Positions 6,889 to 13,593 of a stretch of 16,250 nt of DNA are shown piece by piece. A program made the position numbers and the translations under genes. The notes below the pieces were generated by a model that worked only from the letters and a program-made list of their open reading frames with translations, was not told the DNA's origin and made no database searches. The stretch spans positions 1-16,250 of the forward strand of contig CAVEJT010000022.1 of assembly GCA_963616135.1 (NCBI GenBank). The letters are read 5' to 3'. This DNA comes from UMGS1613 sp963616135 (lineage in GTDB: Bacteria > Bacillota_I > Bacilli_A > RF39 > UBA660). Every line of letters starts with the position of its first letter. The stretch's first letter is position 1.

Positions 6889-8055
6889 TTATTTAATCTT
6901 AATTCTTTCGTTTTTAGTCTCTATATAAATTCTTTGAACTATTCCTAAAGATGCTATTAAAGATAATGTAAAACTTCCACCATAGCTTAAAAAAGGTAAA
7001 GGAACACCTGTTAAAGGTATAATTCCAAAAAGACCACCTAAATTAATAAATATGTGTAAAAATATGTATGTAGCAACCCCTATACATATATATTTATTAC
7101 TTATCTTTTTTGTCTTCATAGATAATTTTAATATTCTATACAGTATTATTATGTATGCGATAAGTATTAAACTACATATTAGTACTCCATTTTCTTCTGC
7201 AATAATTGCAAAAACCATATCAGTATGAGGTTCTGGTATATATGAGTATTTTTGTGTACTTTTACCAAGACCAACACCAGTAAGTCCTCCATTATTTATA
7301 GCTATATATGCATTACACACTTGATATCCATTTGATTCATATTTCGAACACGGATTAAAAAAATCAAATCTAGAAAGTTGTGCTTTCGATAAAACATATC
7401 CTGCAAAATTCAACATGGACAAAAGTCCTATTATACCTATAACTCCAACTATTAATGTTGATTTAAATTTTTCCCCACTAGATATAGGGCTTGAAAAAAA
7501 TAAAACTACAAATATACCTAATAATATAATAGCGGTTCCTAAATCCTTTTGTAAAAAAACTATCACTGGAAAAATAACACCAAAGCCAATTATTTTCCAA
7601 ATTATCATATCATGTTTTTCCCTCATATCCGATAATTTTTTTGAGTATTTCTCAAATAATAAACTTAAAGTAAGTATTACTGTAGGCTTAGCAAATTCAC
7701 TAGGTTGTACTTTCATAAATTTTAAATCAATCCAGTTTTGAGCACCTCTAGTGGAAACACCTTTTAATACTAAATACAAATTCATACCTAATACTACTAC
7801 ATATACAATAAGCATCCAATATTTATAATCTCTTGTTTCTACTTTAAATATTAATATTAAAAAAGCAATTAAACTTATAAATAATATTACTGAATGTTTA
7901 AAAAAATAATAAAATAAATTAGCATCCCTATTAACTACAGCTTCTCTACTAGATGCAGTAACTATATTTAAAGTACCGAATATAATTAATATAAGTGTTG
8001 TAAATAACAATATTTTATCCATATCAGCAAAAGTTTTCTTTATTTTTTTAAACAT
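6889..8055 (-). CDS. ftsW: SEDS-family FtsW/RodA peptidoglycan glycosyltransferase
   Basis: This polytopic membrane enzyme polymerises lipid II into glycan strands with a partner class B PBP, at the septum (FtsW) or side wall (RodA). Its 388 residues with about ten hydrophobic segments fit. SEDS motifs: WIDLKFMKVQPSEFAK (108-123), QKDLGTA (169-175; the family usually has QPDLGTA, so proline is replaced by lysine), RFDFFNP (229-235), the GYQVCNAYIAINNGGLTGVGLG loop beginning at 243, IPEPHTDMVFAIIAEENG (273-290), and GIIPLTGVPLPFLSYGGS near the end. The HTDMVFAI and PLPFLSYGGS segments favour FtsW over RodA, though no division genes flank it. The start has AGGTGAG and a strong promoter upstream. 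Confidence 0.88.
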   Translation of the reverse strand: MFKKIKKTFADMDKILLFTTLILIIFGTLNIVTASSREAVVNRDANLFYYFFKHSVILFISLIAFLILIFKVETRDYKYWMLIVYVVVLGMNLYLVLKGVSTRGAQNWIDLKFMKVQPSEFAKPTVILTLSLLFEKYSKKLSDMREKHDMIIWKIIGFGVIFPVIVFLQKDLGTAIILLGIFVVLFFSSPISSGEKFKSTLIVGVIGIIGLLSMLNFAGYVLSKAQLSRFDFFNPCSKYESNGYQVCNAYIAINNGGLTGVGLGKSTQKYSYIPEPHTDMVFAIIAEENGVLICSLILIAYIIILYRILKLSMKTKKISNKYICIGVATYIFLHIFINLGGLFGIIPLTGVPLPFLSYGGSFTLSLIASLGIVQRIYIETKNERIKIK

Positions 8056-8083
8056 ATTATTTACTCACCTACCTTATATATTA

Positions 8084-8112
8084 ATTTTAACATATATCAT
8101 AAAATTTAACAA
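8084..8112 (-). promoter_or_regulatory. Vegetative promoter of ftsW
   Basis: On the minus strand TTGTTA (8107-8112) is separated by 17 nt from TAAAAT (8084-8089), with a TG one base before the -10 box. It lies about 30 nt upstream of the ftsW start and fits a housekeeping sigma-A promoter. Confidence 0.6.
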
Positions 8113-8183
8113 TAACTAGGTATTTTTAATTATCAAGATGAATGTAAAATAATATGATATATTGACTAGATTGGAGGGTTATT

Positions 8184-8351
8184 ATGTATTACTATGGTGG
8201 ATATCAAGGATACGGTGGATATCCTTATGGTGGATGTGGAAATACCTGTGGCGGAGGTTACGGTACAGGATATGGAGCAGCTATTATATTAGTTTTATTT
8301 ATTCTTTTAGTTATTGTAATTGGCGCTCGTGCTTTTGATGGCAATAGATAA
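8184..8351 (+). CDS. YjcZ-like small Gly/Tyr-rich sporulation peptide
   Basis: A 55-residue frame starts MYYYGGYQGYGGYPYGG, continues with a Gly/Cys/Tyr-rich segment to about residue 31, and then has one hydrophobic helix (AAIILVLFILLVIVIGA, 32-48) with a short charged tail. A Gly/Tyr-rich head with one C-terminal membrane helix is the pattern of the YjcZ family of short Bacillus sporulation or coat-associated peptides. A strong GGAGG lies 8 nt before the ATG, and a terminator follows directly. It is monocistronic and divergent from ftsW. A deleted second copy lies near 9.8 kb. The family assignment rests on composition and layout; the molecular role is unknown. Confidence 0.7.
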   Translation: MYYYGGYQGYGGYPYGGCGNTCGGGYGTGYGAAIILVLFILLVIVIGARAFDGNR

Positions 8352-8365
8352 ATCTTCTAAATAAT

Positions 8366-8395
8366 AAAAAATCTCTAGGTTTCTAGGGATTTTTT
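8366..8395 (+). terminator. Terminator of the YjcZ-like gene
   Basis: AAAAAATCTCTAG (8366-8378) pairs with CTAGGGATTTTTT (8383-8395), a 13-bp stem with one U-G pair, a 4-nt loop and a terminal T-run. The same hairpin recurs at 9870-9899. Confidence 0.85.
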
Positions 8396-8559
8396 GTAAT
8401 TATTTAATGATATTTCATAGTTATTAAAATTTCTTTAAACACTTGTAAAAAATATAATTTTGATTAACTTGTTCCTAGATAAGATATACAAAGCTTACAT
8501 CTCAATGATTTTTCTTATAATAAAATATTTTTTCAAATATCAATCATTTCCGAATACAT

Positions 8560-8585
8560 AAAAAGAATTAATTTTCATTAATTCT
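8560..8585 (-). terminator. Minus-strand terminator after the tRNA-like fragment
   Basis: AGAATTAAT (8564-8572) and ATTAATTCT (8577-8585) form a perfect 9-bp stem. On the minus strand the loop is GAAA, and the stem is followed by TTTTT. No intact gene feeds it; 13 nt upstream lies the tRNA-like 3-prime end. Confidence 0.6.
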
Positions 8586-8598
8586 ATATATAACTATT

Positions 8599-8626
8599 TG
8601 GTGGAGTCGATTGGATTTGCACCAAT
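8599..8626 (-). pseudogene. tRNA-like 3-prime fragment (T-arm, acceptor strand, CCA)
   Basis: On the minus strand ATTGG-TGCAAAT-CCAAT forms a 5-bp T-stem with a 7-nt loop that differs from the tRNA consensus TTCRANY at one base. It is followed by exactly seven bases (CGACTCC), a discriminator A and an encoded CCA. A matching 5-prime acceptor strand (GGAGTCG) and D-arm are absent upstream, so this is at most a 3-prime remnant. A short hairpin (GTTGGTTTCAAC on the minus strand, 8631-8642) sits where a long variable arm would be. Alternatives are chance, or the tail of a decayed protein gene, since the stretch is also open for about 20 codons. Confidence 0.4.
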
Positions 8627-8715
8627 TTCTGTTGAAACCAACTGTTTTACAAAATATAACTATGATTCAAAAAAAAGATGCTATTTTTTTGGAATAATAA
8701 TAACTAATGATTCAA

Positions 8716-8973
8716 TTATGATTCCTGTATATTCATTATATCTTTTAGTTTAGAATATTTATCACTTAATAAACTTCATATTATCTGGAATATACTTTTT
8801 GGAATTTATAATGTTTTGTTTTAATCACCTATCATGTTTATCTTTTTTTCAAATTGTTCTAATGCTATATCAAAAAAATAGCTTCTGGTGGATTACAATT
8901 AAATCACAATTTTATCACTATTTACTAAAACATAGTCACTGTTTTTATTAATATACTCTAATACATTTTTCAT
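8716..8973 (-). pseudogene. Possible decayed reading frame downstream of the CYTH gene
   Basis: From an ATG at 8973, 4 nt after the CYTH stop, the frame reads MKNVLEYINKNSDYVLVNSD and on to a stop at 8899. Past two in-frame stops the same frame continues with STRSYFFDIALEQFEKK. Shifted frames then give KKYIPDNMKF and SDKYSKLKDIMNIQES up to 8716. The pieces look more protein-like than random AT-rich translation and could be an eroded partner gene of about 85 codons. Alternatively only the 24-residue peptide at 8899-8973 is translated by coupling. I do not recognise the protein. Confidence 0.3.
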
Positions 8974-8977
8974 GCTT

Positions 8978-9610
8978 CTAATCCACTACTTTTGGCATGG
9001 GTAAATTAAATGTAACGTGATTATAATGTTGTATTCCTTGTTCTTTACAAAGTTCAGTATATTTATCATCCCAAGATAATCTATAAGCATCTTTTATATT
9101 TAAACCTAATAATTCAACCCATTTTTTTACAATTACTTCAGGATTTTTATCATTACTCTTATTTTCAATTTCTAAGGCTACGCCAAAAGGATATTCATCT
9201 ACAGATATTTCTACATCTTTATTTGTAAATATAGTTCTGTATCTCTCATAACTTTCTATAGACTTCATTTTTAAAACATTATTTATAATAAACATCAAAT
9301 TTTCATATTCATCTGATTTTATTGTTAATTCTACTTCTTCTTCTTTATTAACATCAGTAGAGAGTGTTGATTCAATTCTTCTTTTCCAGCTTAATTTACA
9401 TTTTGAGTTTGAATCATTTTTAGTAACTCTTACCCTAAATCTACCGTCTATTTCTTTTGAATAAAAACTTTTGTTTTCATCAGAATGATCAAATTGAGTT
9501 GTCTTTTCATAACTTCTTTCGTCCATTTGTAGCTCCTTAATATTTTTTAGTTTTGAAATTATATCATTTAGTTTTTCTGTCGAAAAATAATATCTTACTT
9601 CATATTCCAT
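8978..9610 (-). CDS. CYTH-domain protein (class IV adenylate cyclase/triphosphatase type)
   Basis: This 210-residue cytosolic protein has the CYTH layout, an eight-stranded tunnel that binds triphosphates with metal ions. Charged strands alternate as expected: MEYEVRYYF with E2-x-E4-x-R6 (family motif ExExK, here Arg for Lys), RFRVR (57-61), KLSWKRR (72-78), EEEVEL (90-95), ERYRTIF (122-128), EISVDEYPFG (134-143) and EIE (147-149). Activities in the family include inorganic triphosphatase, thiamine triphosphatase and adenylate cyclase; sequence alone does not choose. The start follows AGGAGAT, and a TATAAT-like box lies upstream (9635-9640, minus strand) without a clear -35. It stands alone in an eroded stretch flanked by YjcZ-like repeats, so it may be a transferred gene. 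Confidence 0.8.
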   Translation of the reverse strand: MEYEVRYYFSTEKLNDIISKLKNIKELQMDERSYEKTTQFDHSDENKSFYSKEIDGRFRVRVTKNDSNSKCKLSWKRRIESTLSTDVNKEEEVELTIKSDEYENLMFIINNVLKMKSIESYERYRTIFTNKDVEISVDEYPFGVALEIENKSNDKNPEVIVKKWVELLGLNIKDAYRLSWDDKYTELCKEQGIQHYNHVTFNLPMPKVVD

Positions 9611-9798
9611 ACTAATTATCTCCTTTTTAAATTTATTATACTATTATTTAAATTAATTTTTTTTAAATCTTCCCTGGGCAACTTAATAAATATATTTTTA
9701 TCATTTATACCTCATATTTTTAATTACAACTATATTATACTATATAATTTTATAAAATAAAAACACTAACCATAATAGTTAAAATTTTTACTCTTAAG

Positions 9799-9930
9799 GA
9801 ACACCAGGGATACAGTGGATATCCTTATGGTGGATGTAAAAATACCATAGATAAATCTTCTAAACAATTAAAAAATCTCTAGGTTTTTAGGGATTTTTTT
9901 GTAATTATTTACTAATATTTCAAAGTTATT
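9799..9930 (+). pseudogene. Deleted second copy of the YjcZ-like gene and its terminator
   Basis: 9801-9846 matches 8201-8246 at 40 of 46 positions by eye, including a long identical run around ATCCTTATGGTGGATG. 9847-9930 then matches 8344-8426 with few differences. Relative to the intact copy, 97 bp (8247-8343) encoding the membrane helix are missing, and the position of the start codon no longer reads ATG. The result cannot encode the peptide. The terminator survives. The spacing between copies is exactly 1600 bp in the 5-prime part. Confidence 0.85.
9870..9899 (+). terminator. Surviving terminator of the decayed YjcZ-like copy
   Basis: AAAAAATCTCTA (9870-9881) pairs with TAGGGATTTTTT (9888-9899), with one U-G pair, and runs into T residues. 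It duplicates the hairpin at 8366-8395 and now insulates def from upstream transcription. Confidence 0.75.
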
Positions 9931-9956
9931 ATATTTTATTAATCTAGTTTTTATGT

Positions 9957-9962
9957 TATAAT
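9957..9962 (+). promoter_or_regulatory. Extended -10 promoter of def
   Basis: TATGTTATAAT gives a perfect TATAAT with a TG one base upstream; the best -35 is only TTTTAT (9934-9939, 17-nt spacer). It lies 19 nt before the def ATG. Confidence 0.5.
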
Positions 9963-9981
9963 ACTACTTGGAAGTGATTTT

Positions 9982-10530
9982 ATGTTTAAAAAATTAAATA
10001 TATTAGATGAAAAAGACCCGCATTTAAGAAAGTCTAGTGTAGATGCTAAACTGCCTTTATCTAAGGAATATAAAACTTTAGTAAAACAAATAATAAAAGA
10101 ATTAACATATAGTCAAATAGAAGAATATGAAAAAAAATATGAATTAAGACCTGGTATGGGACTTGCCTTTAATCAACTTGGTATTAATGAAAAAGTAATT
10201 GTTATTGTTTATGAAAACAAAGATGGAATATTTGAAGAATATGTAGTTGTTAATCCAAAAATAACAAGTTATTCTGATGAGATGATCGCTGCTGAAGCTG
10301 GTGAAGGCTGTCTAAGTGTTAACCGTGAGGTACCAGGACATGTTAAACGTCATGCTAGAGTTACCGTTGAAGGATTTGATGTAGATGGTAATCCTATTAA
10401 AATAAGAGCAAGAGAAGATCTTTCTATAGCTTTTCAACATGAAATAGATCATTTAAACGGTATTTTATTTTATGATAGAATTGATAAAAATAAACCTTTT
10501 TATACTGAAGATGAATTAAGATTAATATAG
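9982..10530 (+). CDS. def: Peptide deformylase
   Basis: This metalloenzyme removes the formyl group from the initiator methionine of new proteins at the ribosome. Its 182 residues are typical of the longer Gram-positive (type II) form, consistent with the insertion around YSQIEEYEKKYELRPG. All three motifs are intact: GMGLAFNQLG (58-67; family GxGLAxxQ), EGCLS (108-112) with the metal ligand Cys110, and FQHEIDHLNG (151-160) with the HExxH zinc/iron site (His153, Glu154, His157). The ribosome binding region, GGAAGTG, is modest. A 25-codon gene follows, its Shine-Dalgarno overlapping the def stop codon, so the two are probably cotranscribed. Confidence 0.96.
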   Translation: MFKKLNILDEKDPHLRKSSVDAKLPLSKEYKTLVKQIIKELTYSQIEEYEKKYELRPGMGLAFNQLGINEKVIVIVYENKDGIFEEYVVVNPKITSYSDEMIAAEAGEGCLSVNREVPGHVKRHARVTVEGFDVDGNPIKIRAREDLSIAFQHEIDHLNGILFYDRIDKNKPFYTEDELRLI

Positions 10531-10539
10531 GAGGTATTT

Positions 10540-10617
10540 ATGAAGGGTGCGCTTAAATACATTGCTTTATTTTTAGTAGCTTGTATACTTTCAATAATAA
10601 TTTATTATAGTATATAA
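10540..10617 (+). CDS. 25-residue single-helix membrane peptide
   Basis: MKGALKYIALFLVACILSIIIYYSI is preceded by a strong GGAGG that overlaps the def TAG stop, with 5-6 nt spacing to ATG, and is followed at once by a terminator. A short basic head (K2, K6) and a hydrophobic stretch to the end predict one membrane helix with the N-terminus inside. The strong ribosome binding site and clean operon position argue for real translation. I know no family for it. It could be a small regulatory membrane peptide or a toxin-like hydrophobic peptide, although no antitoxin RNA is apparent. Confidence 0.6.
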   Translation: MKGALKYIALFLVACILSIIIYYSI

Positions 10618-10644
10618 AAACAAAACTTTAATTAGTTTTGTTTT
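10617..10644. terminator. Bidirectional terminator after def and the FemA/B gene
   Basis: AAAACAAAACT (10617-10627) and AGTTTTGTTTT (10634-10644) form a perfect 11-bp stem with a 6-nt loop, followed by T residues on the plus strand and A residues before it. It ends the def unit and contains the end of the convergent FemA/B gene (stop at 10632-10634). Confidence 0.85.
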
Positions 10645-11849
10645 TTGTATCTTATTTTTAAATATTTATTATATAAGAAATATAGTAATTTATTATTTAC
10701 ATAATCAAATTCACCTATAAATTCTTTTAACTCTCCACCGAGTCTTTGTTTAAATAAATGAATACCATATATTGGATTATCCTGAGTAGGAGCTCCCGTT
10801 GTACCAAAGAAATCTATTACTTTATATCCAGATTCATTAGCATCTTTTATTATCTCATAGTACAATAAATAATTAGCATTTAACCATCTTAATTTATTAT
10901 GATTACCACCATGTACTGTCCATACCATATCTTTATATTTAGCAGTTATTATAGATGATAGTACTAATTCTTTTTCATTTATATTATTAATTTCTACCAA
11001 TTCTTTATTAAGTTTACTTAGTTTATTTTGTAAATCTTTTATTAAATTTTGACTTTTTGATACATTTTTATTTTGTGCATTTTCTAATTTTTCTATTTGT
11101 GATTTAATATCACTTATCAAATTATTATATGTATCTTTTAATTCATCTATATTTACTTTTAAAACATATATATCACTCATGTTATGTTTATTAAATATTT
11201 TATAAAATTCTTCATAATATGATTTTTTACATGGAGATATGTGTTCTCTAATACCAGTTTCTACCATTGTTGTATAAAATGCATCTATATCTTTTATATC
11301 GCCCTTATACATATTTAAATTATATTGATTACCTTTATTTAATATTTTTCTTGTTGTTGGATGAAATGCAGCATAAACATCTTTTATATCTTTATCAATA
11401 TCTAATCTAAATGTATATCTTGGTTGATTATGTTCAAAGTTTTTATTAAATCCTTTATGTTTAAATCCATTTTTTTGTAATTCATCTATTACATAAGCAT
11501 ATTTATCTATTTCTAAATCTGGATCCATTCTAAAAAATATATCATGATTTTTTTTAGTATATTCTTTTAAATAATTACAAAAAATAGTTATTAATTTCTT
11601 ATCACTATAATCTAGTATAAATCCTCTTGGACAATACATATAGCCAATATTATTTAATATTTTCTTCTCTAAAACTAAAGCACTTGCTACAAGTTTTTTA
11701 CCCTTTTTTAAACCTACATAATGAGGAATAAACTCTTTTGATTTTTGGATTTGTCCAAAATAATAACTTTGCATAAAATGTGATTTATTACTATTAAGTA
11801 CAAAATCCTCATATTCTTTTTTATCAATATCTTCTACAAATTCATACAT
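10632..11849 (-). CDS. FemA/B-family peptidoglycan bridge aminoacyltransferase
   Basis: FemA/B/X and MurM proteins add amino acids from aminoacyl-tRNA to the lipid II stem peptide, building the interpeptide bridge. The protein has about 405 residues, close to the family's 400-420. It has two GNAT-like halves: an early segment with MQSYYFGQIQKSK and GYMYCPRGFILDY, the second half with VHGGNHNKLRWLNANYLLY and the ending YKVIDFFGTTGAPTQ...GIHLFKQRLGGELKEFIGEFDYV, which is diagnostic. A charged coiled coil (about residues 236-291) is inserted, as in FemA where it forms a helical arm. I place the start at 11849 because GGTGA lies 5 nt upstream; an in-frame ATG at 11861 would add four residues. It follows the InlB-repeat gene by 55 nt. 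Confidence 0.88.
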   Translation of the reverse strand: MYEFVEDIDKKEYEDFVLNSNKSHFMQSYYFGQIQKSKEFIPHYVGLKKGKKLVASALVLEKKILNNIGYMYCPRGFILDYSDKKLITIFCNYLKEYTKKNHDIFFRMDPDLEIDKYAYVIDELQKNGFKHKGFNKNFEHNQPRYTFRLDIDKDIKDVYAAFHPTTRKILNKGNQYNLNMYKGDIKDIDAFYTTMVETGIREHISPCKKSYYEEFYKIFNKHNMSDIYVLKVNIDELKDTYNNLISDIKSQIEKLENAQNKNVSKSQNLIKDLQNKLSKLNKELVEINNINEKELVLSSIITAKYKDMVWTVHGGNHNKLRWLNANYLLYYEIIKDANESGYKVIDFFGTTGAPTQDNPIYGIHLFKQRLGGELKEFIGEFDYVNNKLLYFLYNKYLKIRYKKQN

Positions 11850-11904
11850 ATTATTCACCATATTTATTATACACCCTTTTACTCTATTTAAATCTTTTTT
11901 TATA

Positions 11905-12600
11905 TTAATTTACATGTTCTAATGAATCCCATTTAAAGAATCCTAGTATTCCATACCTATTTCCTACTACATAAGGATAATCAGTACCTTCTTTTATATC
12001 AATAACATATCTTATCCAACCGCTTGCTAAATCATATATATTATCACTTTCTATACTAGTAGCTGAATATTCTCCCACTATTTTAACTTTATCGCCAATA
12101 TTATACTTAATTTCCTTTAATTTATATTTAGCAATCAAAGTGGTATCTGAATTAAGTTCTTCAAAGTTGTATTTACTATCGTTTTTGTACCACCCCAAAA
12201 ACTCATAACCATCTCTTTCTAATTTAGGAAGATCATTTACTATAGTCCCTTTTAATATCTTAGTTTTTTCAATTTTATCATCGTAATCTTTAAAAGTTAT
12301 CTCTATATACTCATTTTTTGCCCATTTAGCAGTCAGTACTATATCTCTTGTTACTTCACTATCAAAATTATACTTTACACCATCTAATTGCCATTCTACA
12401 AATACATATCCATCTTTTACTGGTGGTTTAGGCTCATTTACTTTAGATTTTTTACTTACGTATTTATCTATTAATACCTCATCTGTTCCTGTTTCAAAAG
12501 AAACTGTATATTTATCTTTATCATATAAAAACACTATTATAATTGAAGCTATAAATAAAACTATAATTGAAATAATAATTATTAGTCTTTTTCTTTCCAT
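11905..12600 (-). CDS. Membrane-anchored InlB B-repeat protein with SH3-like tail
   Basis: A 231-residue surface protein. A basic start (MERKR) and one hydrophobic helix (about 6-26) anchor it, with the rest outside. Two Listeria-Bacteroides (InlB B-repeat) units follow at about 31-93 and 98-160, each ending in a DGYVFVEW or DGYEFLGWY core and a TLIAKY/VLTAKW strand. The C-terminal part (about 165-228; YNIGDKVKI, then GWIRYVIDIKEGTDYPYVVGN and GILGFFKWDSL) resembles the SH3-like modules of Gram-positive wall-associated proteins and lysins. It has its own strong promoter and is followed by the FemA/B gene, so a cell-wall role is reasonable. There is no sortase motif or catalytic domain. Confidence 0.8.
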   Translation of the reverse strand: MERKRLIIIISIIVLFIASIIIVFLYDKDKYTVSFETGTDEVLIDKYVSKKSKVNEPKPPVKDGYVFVEWQLDGVKYNFDSEVTRDIVLTAKWAKNEYIEITFKDYDDKIEKTKILKGTIVNDLPKLERDGYEFLGWYKNDSKYNFEELNSDTTLIAKYKLKEIKYNIGDKVKIVGEYSATSIESDNIYDLASGWIRYVIDIKEGTDYPYVVGNRYGILGFFKWDSLEHVN

Positions 12601-12622
12601 ACTATCACCAAACCCGATTTAC

Positions 12623-12652
12623 ATTATATCATTTTTATAGAATTAAAGTCAA
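12623..12652 (-). promoter_or_regulatory. Strong sigma-A promoter of the InlB-repeat gene
   Basis: On the minus strand TTGACT (12647-12652) is separated by 18 nt from TATAAT (12623-12628), which is preceded by an extended TG. This is one of the best matches to a housekeeping promoter in the window. It probably also drives the downstream FemA/B gene. Confidence 0.75.
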
Positions 12653-12672
12653 ATACTTGAGTATATTGTAAT

Positions 12673-13593
12673 ATGAAAAGATTATTTAATATACTTTTAT
12701 TTTTTATTATTATCTTTTTAATACTTAAAAACTCTATAGAAATAATAGAAAGTATTAAGTTCTCCTTTAATATATGTGTTAATAATTTATTTCCATGTCT
12801 TATACCATTTATGATAATATCAAATATTTTAATTAATTATAATTTTGTTCAAGATATTAGTGATATTTTAAGCAATATAACAACTAAAATATTTAAAGTA
12901 AATAAAAGTTGTGCTTTCGCACTTATTATGAGTATGATAAGTGGTACACCAAGCAATAGTAAATATTTAAAAGACTTATTCAATAATGGATTAATTAACG
13001 AATATGATATAAGTAAATGTTTATGCTTTTGTCATTTTACTAATCCTATTTTTATATTAGGAACTATTGGTTATAGTTTTCTTGGTAATAAAAGAATAGG
13101 ACTTATAATTTTAATTAGTCACTATTTAGGTAACTTTATATCAGGTATATTAAATAGAAATAAAAAGTATAAAGTCATAAATTTAGAACACAAATCTAAT
13201 CTAAATAAAAAAATATTTATAAATGTGTTAAATGAATCTATTAAATCCACTATAGATACTTTATTACTTATAATGGGTATTATAACTTCTTGTCTTATTA
13301 TTACTGGTTTAGTTAATAGTATTTTTAAAATAAATAATGATTATAAATTTATCTTTGGAATACTTGAAATTACTCAAGGATTAAAATACTTATCCTTATC
13401 AAATATTAGTATTACTCTTAAAATAGTTATTTCTACTTTTTTTATTACTTTTGGGGGATTTTGTATACATTTACAAATATTTAGTATATTAGATAATAAT
13501 AAAATAAGGTACTTACCTTATTTTATAAATAGAATTTTTACTGGTATTTTATCTTCTTTTATATCTTTAATTTTATTTAAGTTGTTTCTTTAA
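12673..13593 (+). CDS. ylbJ: YlbJ-like sporulation integral membrane protein
   Basis: A 306-residue polytopic protein of the nucleoside-recognition (GATE) type related to YlbJ, a mother-cell sporulation protein of Bacilli whose transported substrate is not settled. Recognisable parts are NNLFPCLIPFMIIS (37-50), the SGTPSNSK motif (90-97; YlbJ has SGYPxGAK) and FTNPIFILG (122-130). Hydrophobic segments run throughout. No clear Shine-Dalgarno precedes the ATG, unlike almost every other gene here, so expression may be weak, leaderless, or from a start not seen. Its 3-prime end overlaps the convergent prepilin gene by 17 bp with no terminator between them. The YlbJ assignment is from motif pattern; a related SpmA/B-like protein is the alternative. 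Confidence 0.75.
   Translation: MKRLFNILLFFIIIFLILKNSIEIIESIKFSFNICVNNLFPCLIPFMIISNILINYNFVQDISDILSNITTKIFKVNKSCAFALIMSMISGTPSNSKYLKDLFNNGLINEYDISKCLCFCHFTNPIFILGTIGYSFLGNKRIGLIILISHYLGNFISGILNRNKKYKVINLEHKSNLNKKIFINVLNESIKSTIDTLLLIMGIITSCLIITGLVNSIFKINNDYKFIFGILEITQGLKYLSLSNISITLKIVISTFFITFGGFCIHLQIFSILDNNKIRYLPYFINRIFTGILSSFISLILFKLFL

Larger units (their letters stand above)
8352..8977. other. 626-bp stretch without an intact gene
   Basis: This interval holds, from left to right, the YjcZ-like gene's terminator, about 160 bases in which I see nothing, a minus-strand terminator hairpin (8560-8585), a tRNA-like 3-prime fragment (8599-8626), and what looks like an eroded minus-strand reading frame (8716-8973). 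It reads as decayed rather than as a single functional unit. Confidence 0.6.
9611..9981. other. 371-bp stretch without an intact gene
   Basis: It contains the upstream region of the CYTH gene (minus strand), an unremarkable AT-rich stretch (about 9660-9780), the decayed second copy of the YjcZ-like locus (about 9799-9930) with its terminator, and the def promoter. Confidence 0.6.

Noticed and set aside
8599..8960. A tmRNA (ssrA) gene on the minus strand ending in CCA at 8599
   Set aside because: The tRNA-like 3-prime end and terminator suggested it, but there is no matching 5-prime acceptor/GACAGGG-like segment and no tag frame ending in Ala-Leu-Ala-Ala upstream.
8201..9930. A CRISPR array or phase-variable repeat region
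   Set aside because: Only two copies of the repeat exist, 1.6 kb apart, and they are clearly copies of a small gene and its terminator.
10540..10617. A type I toxin-antitoxin pair
   Set aside because: The small hydrophobic peptide resembles type I toxins, but there is no sign of an antisense RNA promoter opposite it, and its operon position with def suggests otherwise.
12661..12690. A separate sigma-A promoter for the YlbJ-like gene
   Set aside because: TATA-like strings overlap the start codon, but no -35 at proper spacing and no Shine-Dalgarno could be found, so I did not call one.
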